64,000 nucleotides of DNA. Origin: G963666935 sp963666935. Its GTDB lineage: Bacteria; Bacillota; Clostridia; Christensenellales; CAG-138. The stretch covers positions 558,001 to 622,000 of the forward strand of contig OY762936.1 of NCBI GenBank assembly GCA_963666935.1, written 5' to 3'. Each line of letters starts with the position of its first letter. Within the stretch, counting starts at the first letter, position 1. The position numbers were made by a program, and so were the translations under genes. This document shows positions 42,259 through 51,401 of this stretch, piece by piece. The notes beneath the pieces were generated by a model. That model was not told where the DNA came from. It saw only the letters and a list, made by a program, of their open reading frames with translations, and ran no database searches.

Positions 42259-44040
42259 ATGATAGATAAAAGACTGATGCGGCTTGTGGGAAACGTCAAA
42301 AAACGCATTGCTGGGAACGTGCTGCTGCAGTGGGTGTCCCTGCTTTGCAATATTTTCATTGCGCTGCTGATCGCCCATGTGCTGGAAGCGGCTCTATCGG
42401 GAAGCCTCCGGGTAAATTCGCTGCCTCTGCCGATCCTCGGTGTGGCCGCTGTGCTTGCCGTGCGCTGGATATGCGCCGGGCGCGCTTCCGATCTGGCGTT
42501 TCAAGCCAGCAATCGGGTGAAGCGTGTCCTGCGCGGCAGAATTTACGCGAAGCTGTTATCACTAGGGCGCGGATATACTGAGACCATTTCAACAGGCAGC
42601 GCGGTACAGATCGCTTCGGAGGGCGTGGAGCAGTTGGAGATGTTCTTCTCACGTTACCTGCCACAGCTTTTCTACGCGGTGCTGGCTCCCGTAACGCTCT
42701 GCGCGGTGCTGGCGGTTTGCCATCTGCGCATATCCCTTTTGTTGCTTCTATTCGTGCCGCTGATCCCGGTCATAATCATTCTGATACAAAAGCTCGCCAA
42801 GCGGCTGATGTCGAAATATTGGGGGATGTACACCGATCTGGGCGACGGGTTTTTGGAAAACCTGCAGGGGCTTACGGTACTTAAAACCTATGGCGCGGAC
42901 GGGTATAAAAACGAGCAGATGAATGAGCGCGCGGAGCGGTTCCGTAAGATCACTATGCGCGTTCTGGTCATGCAGCTCAACTCCATCGCTGTCATGGATC
43001 TGGTGGCCTACGGCGGCGCGGCGGTGGGCGCGGCGCTGTCGGTCGCGGCGTATCGGGCGGGGCAGTTGTCGCCCGGACAGACGCTGGCGTTAATCCTGCT
43101 GGCCGCGGAGTTTTTTATCCCAATGCGCCAGCTTGGGTCCTATTTTCATATCGCCATGAACGGCATGGCAGTCTCCGCCCGGATGTTTGAATTGCTGGAA
43201 ACTGAAGAAAAGCCGGACGGCACGCGGGCAATTTCTCCGGCGAACACCGACTTGGTTCTTGAACATGTGTCCTTTTCCTATACGCCGGAGACCGAGGTAC
43301 TGCACGACGTGACCATGCGTTTGCCCCACGGCTCGTTTGCCGCCGTCGTGGGTGAGAGCGGCTGCGGGAAAAGCACGGTCGCCGCGCTTTTGACGGGGCA
43401 ATGTTCGCCCGGTAAGGGCGAAGTCACCATCGGCGGCGTGCCGATTTCACAGATCGGTGGTGAAAGCCGTATGAAGAACATCACCCTGCTCGGGCACGAC
43501 AGCTACATATTCAAGGGCACGGTGCGCGAAAATCTGCTGATGGCCTGTCCCGGAGCGCGAGATTCGGCGCTGGTCGCGGCGCTGCAAAAAGCGCGTCTGT
43601 GGGATTTTTTAAAGACCCGGGACAGGCTGGACACGGTGCTTTCGGAGCGCGGCGAAAACTTTTCGGGCGGGCAGCGGCAGCGGCTGGCGTTTGCGCGGGC
43701 TTTGCTGCACGACAGCCCCGTCTATATATTCGACGAGGCCACGAGCAACATCGACGTGGAAAGCGAAAATCTGCTGATGGCGGCGATCCGCGAGCTTAAG
43801 CGCAGCAAAACGGTCGTTTTGATCTCGCACCGGCTGGCAAATGTCGTCCCGGCTGAAAACATCTATGTCCTCGCGCACGGCAAGGTCGTGGAGCAGGGCG
43901 ATCACGAGCAGCTTTTGCAGGCGGGCGGACAGTACGCGAAGCTGTTCCGCGCCCAGGGTGAATTGCAGCAATACGGACGGAAAAAGGAGGCGCACAGTGA
44001 AGAAATCTACTGCGAGAGCATCTGCGTCGCGGCGGTCTGA
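42259..44040 (+). CDS. Exporter-fold ABC half-transporter, CydD-like
   Basis: 593 residues: six membrane helices (about 1-310) and a C-terminal ATPase with Walker A GESGCGKST, signature FSGGQRQRL and Walker B VYIFDEATSNID. Similar to CydD-type or siderophore-related half-transporters; the partner is the next gene, overlapping by 44 bases. In this DtxR-operator-controlled locus a role in siderophore or metal-chelate transport is more likely than cytochrome bd assembly, since no cydAB is present. Confidence 0.85.
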   Translation: MIDKRLMRLVGNVKKRIAGNVLLQWVSLLCNIFIALLIAHVLEAALSGSLRVNSLPLPILGVAAVLAVRWICAGRASDLAFQASNRVKRVLRGRIYAKLLSLGRGYTETISTGSAVQIASEGVEQLEMFFSRYLPQLFYAVLAPVTLCAVLAVCHLRISLLLLLFVPLIPVIIILIQKLAKRLMSKYWGMYTDLGDGFLENLQGLTVLKTYGADGYKNEQMNERAERFRKITMRVLVMQLNSIAVMDLVAYGGAAVGAALSVAAYRAGQLSPGQTLALILLAAEFFIPMRQLGSYFHIAMNGMAVSARMFELLETEEKPDGTRAISPANTDLVLEHVSFSYTPETEVLHDVTMRLPHGSFAAVVGESGCGKSTVAALLTGQCSPGKGEVTIGGVPISQIGGESRMKNITLLGHDSYIFKGTVRENLLMACPGARDSALVAALQKARLWDFLKTRDRLDTVLSERGENFSGGQRQRLAFARALLHDSPVYIFDEATSNIDVESENLLMAAIRELKRSKTVVLISHRLANVVPAENIYVLAHGKVVEQGDHEQLLQAGGQYAKLFRAQGELQQYGRKKEAHSEEIYCESICVAAV

Positions 44041-45679
44041 TACCCAGGTATTATGGCAATTGACTCGACTCGGCGGCATGCTATTGGCGCGCTTGGCGGC
44101 GGCGGTGCTGATGGGCACGGCCGGGTATCTCTGCGCGACCTTTCTGACCGTTGCCGGCGGCGCAGCGCTGCTCGGTGCAATGGGCGTACCCGGAATGCTG
44201 GACATACGCACGGCGGTTATTTTACTGGTGGCCCTTGCTGTCTTGCGCGGCGTGCTACGGTATTCGGAACAGGCGGTGAATCACTATATTGCCTTCAAGC
44301 TGCTGGCCATGATACGCGACAGGATTTTCTGCGCCCTGCGGCGGCTTGCTCCGGTTAAGCTAGAAGGGCGCGGCCGCGGCGATCTCATTTCACTCATCAC
44401 CAGCGATGTGGAGTTGCTGGAGGTCTTTTACGCCCATACAATCTCGCCCATCCTGATCGCGGCACTGTTTAGCATCATACTTGTTGTCTGGCTGGGTGCA
44501 TGGCATATCCTACTGGGCGTGTATGCCGCGGCCTGTTATTTGGTGCTGGGCGTGGCTATGCCGCTTGTTACCGCCCACTACACGAAGGACGGGGGCGCCC
44601 TGCGCTCAGAGGTCGGCACGCTCGGTTCGTTTTTAATGGACAGTCTGCGCGGGGTCGGCGAATGCATCCAGTACGGCTGCGGGTGGCAACGAATGGAGGA
44701 ACTGGACGAACGCACGGTGCGTTTGGGCGTGATGCAGCGAAAGCTGAACAGAAAAACGGCCCGCGTGGGCGCGGCAAGCGGACTTGCGGTGCATCTGTGT
44801 ACTTTGGGGATGCTGGTGCTGGCCGTGTGGCTACATGCGTCCGGAGCGATTGGAATGGATGGTATGCTGCTGTCCGTTCTGGCCCTGGCCGGGTCCTTTG
44901 GACCGGTGCTGGCGCTCAATTCCCTGGGTAGCGGACTGACGCAGACCATAGCGGCGGGCAGACGCGTGCTCGATCTACTAGAGGAGGCGCCCCAGACCGC
45001 GGAAGTCGAGGCTGGGAGGAGCCCGGACTTTACCGGCATGAAATGCGATAACGTCGGCTTTGCCTATAACGCCGACCCCATACTGGAAGAGGTCTCGCTG
45101 GAGATTCCAAAAGGTGAGATTATCGGGCTCTGCGGTAAAAGCGGCTCGGGTAAGTCCACGCTGCTTCGCCTGCTAATGCGGTTCTGGGATGTAAGCGAAG
45201 GGGAAATAACGTTGTCGGATATGGATCTGCGGGCGGTGAACACGGCGCACCTGCGCAATTGCCAGAGCTTTGTCGGCCAGGAGACCGTGCTGTTTAACGA
45301 GAGCATTTTGGAAAACGTCCGTATCGCCCGGCTGGACGCCGCCAAGGAGGAAGTCGTCGAGGCGTGCAAAAAGGCTTCCATCCATGAATTTATCCGGACG
45401 CTGCCGGACGGTTATCAATCCGTGGTCGGCGAGCTGGGCGGCCGACTTTCCGGCGGAGAGCGGCAGCGGATCGGCCTTGCGAGGGCGTTTTTGCATGATG
45501 CGCCCCTGATGCTTCTGGACGAACCCACCAGCAACCTCGACAGCCTCAACGAGGGCGTTATCCTGAAAGCGCTGGCGGAAAAGCAAAAGGACCGGACGGT
45601 CGTGCTGGTTTCCCACCGCCTGTCCACGCTGGGTATTGCCGGGCGGCTGTACGCTCTGCGGTCCGGACGGACGACATAG
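43997..45679 (+). CDS. Exporter-fold ABC half-transporter, CydC-like
   Basis: 560 residues from a GTG start (AAGGAGG 6 bases before). Membrane half, then ATPase with GKSGSGKST, LSGGERQRI and LMLLDEPTSNLD. Forms a heterodimer with the gene before it. Direction of transport and cargo cannot be read. Confidence 0.87.
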   Translation: MKKSTARASASRRSDTQVLWQLTRLGGMLLARLAAAVLMGTAGYLCATFLTVAGGAALLGAMGVPGMLDIRTAVILLVALAVLRGVLRYSEQAVNHYIAFKLLAMIRDRIFCALRRLAPVKLEGRGRGDLISLITSDVELLEVFYAHTISPILIAALFSIILVVWLGAWHILLGVYAAACYLVLGVAMPLVTAHYTKDGGALRSEVGTLGSFLMDSLRGVGECIQYGCGWQRMEELDERTVRLGVMQRKLNRKTARVGAASGLAVHLCTLGMLVLAVWLHASGAIGMDGMLLSVLALAGSFGPVLALNSLGSGLTQTIAAGRRVLDLLEEAPQTAEVEAGRSPDFTGMKCDNVGFAYNADPILEEVSLEIPKGEIIGLCGKSGSGKSTLLRLLMRFWDVSEGEITLSDMDLRAVNTAHLRNCQSFVGQETVLFNESILENVRIARLDAAKEEVVEACKKASIHEFIRTLPDGYQSVVGELGGRLSGGERQRIGLARAFLHDAPLMLLDEPTSNLDSLNEGVILKALAEKQKDRTVVLVSHRLSTLGIAGRLYALRSGRTT

Positions 45680-45689
45680 GAGGAGGAAT

Positions 45690-46088
45690 ATGAAAGCGAT
45701 TTACACCGTTTTGGGCATGCTGTTTCTGGCCCTGGGCGGAATCGGAACGGTTTTGCCATTTTTGCCGACCACACCGTTTTTACTGCTGGCCGCGTTCTTT
45801 TTTGCCCGCAGCTCCAAGCGACTCAACGACTGGTTTCTATCCACGAAGCTGTACCGGAAGCATCTGGACAGACTGATAAAGCGCCGAGAAATGACGATAA
45901 AGGACAAACTGACACTGATCGGCACGGCCACGGTGCTCATGGGGACCGGTTTCGCCCTGATGGGCGCGGTTCCGGTCGGACGGACGGTACTTGCCTTCAT
46001 CTGGCTGGCGCACGTGCTGTATTTCGGTCTCTGGGTTAAAACCGTGAAGCCGCCCGCAAAGCAAAGCGACGCGGAGAGTGTTTTATAA
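45690..46088 (+). CDS. YbaN-like (DUF454) small membrane protein
   Basis: 132 residues from the ATG at 45690, with AGGAGG upstream. DUF454 signature FLALGGIGTVLPFLPTTPFL, then FFFARSSKRLNDW; three to four membrane segments. Function unknown. In many Firmicutes the family sits near haem or iron genes; last gene of the first operon of this locus. Confidence 0.85.
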   Translation: MKAIYTVLGMLFLALGGIGTVLPFLPTTPFLLLAAFFFARSSKRLNDWFLSTKLYRKHLDRLIKRREMTIKDKLTLIGTATVLMGTGFALMGAVPVGRTVLAFIWLAHVLYFGLWVKTVKPPAKQSDAESVL

Positions 46089-46243
46089 GGTTGACAAACA
46101 GACAATGGTTACGTTTTATAGCGCGGGTCTTCGGGCAATCCCGGGGATCTGATAATCTTCAAACTACATAGAGTATAATTTCTTGCGCTTATGATAACTT
46201 AGTCAGCATTCTTTGTTGTCAAAAGTGTAAAATTAAAACCGCA

Positions 46244-46261
46244 GGTTAGATAAAACTAACC
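46244..46261. promoter_or_regulatory. DtxR-type operator, second ABC pair
   Basis: GGTTAGATAAAACTAACC, arms GGTTAG/CTAACC, 116 bases upstream of the ABC gene at 46377. The 288-base gap holds no gene. Confidence 0.75.
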
Positions 46262-46376
46262 AAGTGCGAGAGAAAAAACATCCATCGTCCAATGGTCAAG
46301 AATCGCCGCTCCTTTTTAAGATATATCCAGCAGAAAATATGTCCGATCTAATTAAATGTTCAGGAGGAAAAGCAGT

Positions 46377-48176
46377 ATGCCAAAAGAAAAGAAACCCTTT
46401 CTTTTAAAAAGATTCATACCGTATATGGGCAAAAAGAAAGCGCTTTTGCCATTGGCCCTCATATTGTCGGGAATCTCCGCGGCACTGGGCATCCTGCCGT
46501 ACGTGCTCGTGTGGTACATTACGCGGGATATTCTCACCGCGCCGGAGGCGATTGACGTTTCGGGTGTCGGCTTTTACGCATGGCTCGCCTTCGCGAGCGC
46601 AATCGGCGGGATCATTATCTATTTCTGTGCGCTGATGAGCTCGCACCTTGCGGCTTTTCGTGTGGAGGTCGGCATGCAGAAGGTGGGTATGGAAAAAGTC
46701 CTGTCCAAGCCTCTCGGTTTTTTCGATCAAAATTCAAGCGGTAGAATACGAAAGATCGTAAACGACGGTGCGGGAACAACGCATACGTTTTTGGCGCATC
46801 AGCTCCCGGACATGGCCGGCACCGTCGTCTCGCCAGTCATTCTTTTAGCGCTTATCTTTATCGTGGACTGGAGGATGGGGCTTGCCTCCCTCATCCCGAT
46901 TATCTTGGGCTTTATTACCATGAGCTTCATGATGAGCGCAGAAGGCAAGAAATTTCAAAAGATGTACTTCGACTCTCTGGAGGAAATGAGTGCCGAATCC
47001 GTGGAATATATCCGCGGCATTCCTGTCGTAAAAACCTTCGGACAGACCATCTTTTCCTTTAAACGGTTTTATAACAGCATTATGAAATACAAGGAAATGG
47101 TCCATGCGTATACGGTCCTATGGCGAAGGCCGATGTCGTTTTACACCGCGATTATGCAGTCTGCCGCCTTCTTTTTAATTCCCATGGGCATCTTTCTGAT
47201 AGGAAACGGCGGGAACCTTCCCCTTGTGCTCACCAACTTCGTCTTTTACATTCTGATATCGCCGACCTTTACGCTGCTCCTGATGAAATCCATGTATTTT
47301 CGGCAGAACGCCATGATCGCAGAACAGGCCATCGACAGGCTGGATAATCTCCTGAGCTATCCGGATATGCGCTATACCAAAAGTGCAAAGAGCGTTCAGG
47401 GCCACAGCCTAGAGTTCAAAGACGTCGTGTTTTTCTATAAAGGGGCCGACAATCCCGCCGTGAATCATATCAGCTTTAAATTAAACGAAGGAGAAACGGT
47501 TGCTCTCGTCGGGGCTTCCGGGGGTGGAAAGACAACGATTGCGAGACTTGCCGCCCGCTTTTGGGACGCGGACAAGGGCGAAGTGTTGGTCGGTGGAATC
47601 AACGTCAGGGATATTCCAAAAAAAGAGTTGATGGAGAGCATCTCCTTCGTCTTCCAAAGTACGAAGCTGTTTAAAGGGACACTCCGGGAAAACATCGTCT
47701 TCGGAAAGGTAAGTGCCAGAGAGGAAGACGTTAATAAAGCTATCGATTTCTCACAGTCAAGAGAGATCATCGACAGCCTTCCCGAGGGACTCGATACGGT
47801 AATCGGGTCAAAGGGTACTTATCTTTCCGGTGGCGAGCAGCAGAGGATCGCGCTTGCCAGAGCCATCGTCAAGGATGCACCGATCGTACTTCTGGACGAG
47901 GCCACGGCTTTTGCCGATCCTGAAAACGAGCATCTGATCCAGAAGGCCCTGAAAGAGCTCAGCCGAGGCAAGACGACTCTCATGATCGCGCACCGGCTGA
48001 CAAGCGTACGGAACGTCGACAGAATACTGGTGATCGACGGCGGAAGGATCACGGAGGAAGGTACGCATGAAGAACTGGTGGCAAAAGGCGGCCTCTATAA
48101 ATCCATGTGGGATGAATACCAAAAATCCGTTGCTTGGAAAATCGTTGCCAGGGATGCTGTAAGTGTAGGAGGTTGA
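46377..48176 (+). CDS. Exporter-fold ABC half-transporter, YbtP/IrtA-like
   Basis: 599 residues from the ATG at 46377 (AGGAGG 9 bases before). Six membrane helices, then ATPase with GASGGGKTT, LSGGEQQRI and VLLDEATAFADPEN. The ATAFADPEN D-loop is a mark I associate with the siderophore importers of exporter fold (YbtPQ, IrtAB), which bring ferric siderophores in. The partner gene follows after 2 bases. Confidence 0.85.
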   Translation: MPKEKKPFLLKRFIPYMGKKKALLPLALILSGISAALGILPYVLVWYITRDILTAPEAIDVSGVGFYAWLAFASAIGGIIIYFCALMSSHLAAFRVEVGMQKVGMEKVLSKPLGFFDQNSSGRIRKIVNDGAGTTHTFLAHQLPDMAGTVVSPVILLALIFIVDWRMGLASLIPIILGFITMSFMMSAEGKKFQKMYFDSLEEMSAESVEYIRGIPVVKTFGQTIFSFKRFYNSIMKYKEMVHAYTVLWRRPMSFYTAIMQSAAFFLIPMGIFLIGNGGNLPLVLTNFVFYILISPTFTLLLMKSMYFRQNAMIAEQAIDRLDNLLSYPDMRYTKSAKSVQGHSLEFKDVVFFYKGADNPAVNHISFKLNEGETVALVGASGGGKTTIARLAARFWDADKGEVLVGGINVRDIPKKELMESISFVFQSTKLFKGTLRENIVFGKVSAREEDVNKAIDFSQSREIIDSLPEGLDTVIGSKGTYLSGGEQQRIALARAIVKDAPIVLLDEATAFADPENEHLIQKALKELSRGKTTLMIAHRLTSVRNVDRILVIDGGRITEEGTHEELVAKGGLYKSMWDEYQKSVAWKIVARDAVSVGG

Positions 48177-48178
48177 CA

Positions 48179-49915
48179 ATGATTCAATATTTTCAGAATA
48201 AATACGCCATGTCCGAAAAGGGTGCGAGGGACCTTTTGCACTCAATCATCTGGACCGTTTTGATGGACTTAAGCTTTATGGCGCCGGTGATCCTCGGTTT
48301 TAAGTTCCTGGACGAATATCTGTATTCACTCTTAAACGATTCCGGCAGGACGGCGAGCGGCGCGCTGTACTACGTTGTTATATCCGTAATCTCTTTCATC
48401 GTCATGTTCGTGATCGCATATTTTCAGTACGATTCCGCTTACACTAAAATTTATGAAGAAAGTGCGAAACGGAGAATCAGTCTGGCCGAAACGCTCAGAA
48501 AACTTCCACTGGCTTTTTTCGGCAAAAAGGACGTCGCCGATCTGAGTTCCACTATCATGGAAGACGCCACTCAGGTTGAGCAGCTCTTTTCCCATGCGGT
48601 CCCCCAAATTTATGCGGCGGCACTGACCGTCCTTATCATGGGCGTGATGATGTTTATCTACAACTGGCAAATGTCCCTCGCCATGTTCTGGGTCGTTCCG
48701 GTGGCGGCGCTGATCTTCTACCTGTCGGTTAGGTATCAGCGCAAATCGCATACAAAACTCTATTATATCAAGAGGGATATTTCTGATAAGATACAGGAAG
48801 AGATCGATTCGGCCTATGAGATCAAAGCATATAACCGGGAGAAGACTTTTTCCAACACTTTGAACGCGAGCTTGGACAGCTTCGAAAAGTCCCTGATCAA
48901 AAGTGAACTTCTGATCGGCGCGCTCATCAATTTTTCCTATGTGATTTTAAAGCTGGGGCTTCCCTGCGTCATACTGGCCGGAGCATATCTGCTGGCAAAA
49001 GGGTCCGTCGGCATCTTTGCCTACCTCGTGTTTCTCGTCGTTACGGCCCGCATCTACAACCCAATCATGGACACCTTGAATAATCTTGCGGCGCTGCTTT
49101 ATCTCAATGTGCGGATAGACCGCATGAAAGAGATGGATGCTATGCCGAGGCAGGAAGGAAAAACAGAATTTTATCCCAAAAACTATGATATTGAATTTAA
49201 AAACGTCGACTTCTCCTACCAGGACGATGTACGGACACTGAAGAATGTCAGCTTTACGGCTAAACAAGGCGATGTGACGGCGCTTGTGGGCCCTTCCGGG
49301 GGCGGCAAGAGCACGGTGGCCAAGCTTTCCGCACGTTTCTGGGATATCGACAAAGGCCTCATTACCCTGGGCGGAGCGGATATCTCCCTGATCGATCCCG
49401 AAACCCTTCTGAACAGCTACTCCATTGTTTTCCAGGATGTTACCCTGTTCAATGCAAGCGTGATGGAGAATATCCGGCTTGGGAAAAAAGAGGCGACGGA
49501 CGAGGAAGCCATGGAGGCGGCGCGGCTTGCCCAATGCGATGAATTTGTGAGAAGGCTTCCCCAGGGATACGACACCTTGATCGGGGAAAACGGAGAAAGG
49601 CTGTCCGGCGGCGAGCGGCAGCGCATATCTATCGCCAGGGCGATGCTGAAAGACGCGCCCATCATCCTGCTCGATGAGGCCACGGCCTCCCTTGACGCGG
49701 AGAACGAAAGCAAGATTCAAAGCGCGCTCAGCGAACTGATTAAAAACAAGACCGTCCTGATTATAGCCCACCGCATGAGAACGGTCTCGGGCGCCGACAA
49801 GATCGTTGTGATTAAAGACGGCGCCATCGCGGAAACGGGTACGCCGCGGAATTTGAAAGAGGCGCCGGGTATATTTTCATCCATGCTGAAGACACAGCTT
49901 CAAAGCAAGCTGTAG
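48179..49915 (+). CDS. Exporter-fold ABC half-transporter, YbtQ/IrtB-like
   Basis: 578 residues from the ATG at 48179 (AGGAGG upstream, inside the end of the previous gene). Membrane half (IIWTVLMDLSFMAPVILGFK) and ATPase with GPSGGGKST, LSGGERQRI and ILLDEATASLDAEN. Second half of the heterodimer. Locus context points to ferric-siderophore import; no siderophore synthesis genes are in the window, so the ligand may be made by others. Confidence 0.85.
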   Translation: MIQYFQNKYAMSEKGARDLLHSIIWTVLMDLSFMAPVILGFKFLDEYLYSLLNDSGRTASGALYYVVISVISFIVMFVIAYFQYDSAYTKIYEESAKRRISLAETLRKLPLAFFGKKDVADLSSTIMEDATQVEQLFSHAVPQIYAAALTVLIMGVMMFIYNWQMSLAMFWVVPVAALIFYLSVRYQRKSHTKLYYIKRDISDKIQEEIDSAYEIKAYNREKTFSNTLNASLDSFEKSLIKSELLIGALINFSYVILKLGLPCVILAGAYLLAKGSVGIFAYLVFLVVTARIYNPIMDTLNNLAALLYLNVRIDRMKEMDAMPRQEGKTEFYPKNYDIEFKNVDFSYQDDVRTLKNVSFTAKQGDVTALVGPSGGGKSTVAKLSARFWDIDKGLITLGGADISLIDPETLLNSYSIVFQDVTLFNASVMENIRLGKKEATDEEAMEAARLAQCDEFVRRLPQGYDTLIGENGERLSGGERQRISIARAMLKDAPIILLDEATASLDAENESKIQSALSELIKNKTVLIIAHRMRTVSGADKIVVIKDGAIAETGTPRNLKEAPGIFSSMLKTQLQSKL

Positions 49916-50079
49916 GGGTCCATAAGAAACGCTTTGGCGAAAACCTGAAAGAGAAAATTTATATATGCGGACCCGCTTTTCGGAATTCCGTCCGAGGGCG
50001 GAAATGGCTTGTCAGATGTAACCAGCCGATTGCGTGCGCGGTCGGTTAATACCAACATTGTGCTATTGGAGGATTTGTT

Positions 50080-50661
50080 ATGGATAAAAAACTGGGAGTC
50101 AAGGATCTTATCAACGTCGGGATTTTTACGGCGATCTATTTTGTTGTGTTTTTTGCATGCGGCATGATCGGATACATTCCCATCTTTATGGTTTTCCTTC
50201 CGTTCCTGCTGCCGGTCGTGGGCGGTATACCGTTCATGCTGTATTTAACCAAAGTTAATAAATTTGGCATGGTTACGATTATGGGGATCATTGTCGCCCT
50301 TCTGATGTTCGCAACCGGACACGGCTGGCCGGTGCTGGTGACCGGCGTCCTTTTCAGTCTGCTCGCCGATCTTATTTTCAAATCGGGAGGATATAAAAGC
50401 TGGAAAAAGGATGTCGTCGGCTATTGCGTATTCACGGAGTGGGTATTGGGAGCTTTGCTTCCCATGTGGATCATGCGCGACAGCTACTTCGAGCAACTGC
50501 GCGCCGGGTACGGCGATGAATATGCGGACACGCTCATGAAACTGATGTCGGGATGGATGTTGCTGGCAGTGGTCGTGCTGGCTATTATCGGCGCGATCAT
50601 CGGCGCGTATCTCGGACGCGCGGCGCTGAAAAAACACTTCAAAAGGGCTGGGATTGCATAA
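50080..50661 (+). CDS. ECF transporter S component, MptD-like
   Basis: 193 residues with five to six membrane segments: DLINVGIFTAIYFVVFFACG and WKKDVVGYCVFTEWVLGALL. Resembles the MptD-type substrate-binding S components. The stop overlaps the start of the EcfT gene by one base. The S component fixes the ligand, which cannot be deduced; the neighbourhood suggests a metal chelate. Confidence 0.82.
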   Translation: MDKKLGVKDLINVGIFTAIYFVVFFACGMIGYIPIFMVFLPFLLPVVGGIPFMLYLTKVNKFGMVTIMGIIVALLMFATGHGWPVLVTGVLFSLLADLIFKSGGYKSWKKDVVGYCVFTEWVLGALLPMWIMRDSYFEQLRAGYGDEYADTLMKLMSGWMLLAVVVLAIIGAIIGAYLGRAALKKHFKRAGIA

Positions 50662-51389
50662 TGGAGGTTCAGCTTTTTCAAAGCTCTGCGGTCAATACAT
50701 ACGTGAAGCTCGATCCCCGGACAAAGCTCTTTTTGGTGCTCGTCATCAGCACGGTCGTGATGAGCGGCAGTATAGAAGGCAGCGCCGTTTATCCTCGCCT
50801 CGTCCTGGCGGCTGTACCTTTCACCCTTTTGCTCACGGGCAGAAGGGTGAAAGCCGCCGCTTTTTATGCCGCGTTTTTTGCGCTGGCCTGGTATACGGAA
50901 GCGTTTTTGGTCTACAGCACCACGGGCATCCTGAATATCGTCATCGTCATGCTGTCCGGTCTCGTGACGCGCTTTGTTCCCTGCGTGGTAATGGGGTATT
51001 ACCTGATGGCGACGACACGGGTCAGCGAGTTTATGGCGTCGATGGAGCGCATGCACGTATCGCAGAAGATTGTCATCCCCATGTCGGTCATGTTCCGATT
51101 TTTCCCAACGGTCGCGGAGGAATCCCGGAGCATAAATGACGCCATGCGTATGCGGGGCGTGGGGATCAGACGCATCGGCGACAATCCGACGGCTCTGCTG
51201 GAATACCGCATGGTCCCGCTCATGATATCCGTAGTTAAGATCGGCGACGAATTGTCGGCCTCGGCGCTGACCCGCGGGCTTGGCGGGCCTGAGAAACGTA
51301 CGAATATCTGCCGGATCGGCTTCGGGCCGTGGGACGCAGTGTTTTCTCTCGTCGTTTTGGACGCCCTGGCGTTTTATATTTTCTTTTAG
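50661..51389 (+). CDS. ecfT: ECF transporter T component
   Basis: 242 residues. CbiQ/EcfT fold with N-terminal KLDPRTKLFLVLVIS and the two coupling motifs NDAMRMRG and SASALTRGLG, which contact the ATPases. Starts by stop-start overlap with the S component; followed 12 bases later by the ATPase gene. Confidence 0.9.
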   Translation: MEVQLFQSSAVNTYVKLDPRTKLFLVLVISTVVMSGSIEGSAVYPRLVLAAVPFTLLLTGRRVKAAAFYAAFFALAWYTEAFLVYSTTGILNIVIVMLSGLVTRFVPCVVMGYYLMATTRVSEFMASMERMHVSQKIVIPMSVMFRFFPTVAEESRSINDAMRMRGVGIRRIGDNPTALLEYRMVPLMISVVKIGDELSASALTRGLGGPEKRTNICRIGFGPWDAVFSLVVLDALAFYIFF

Positions 51390-51401
51390 GAGGACACCTA
51401 T

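Noticed and set aside
42259..45679. CydDC proper, for cytochrome bd assembly
   Set aside because: Motifs are CydDC-like, but cydAB is absent and DtxR operators with siderophore-type neighbours suggest another role.
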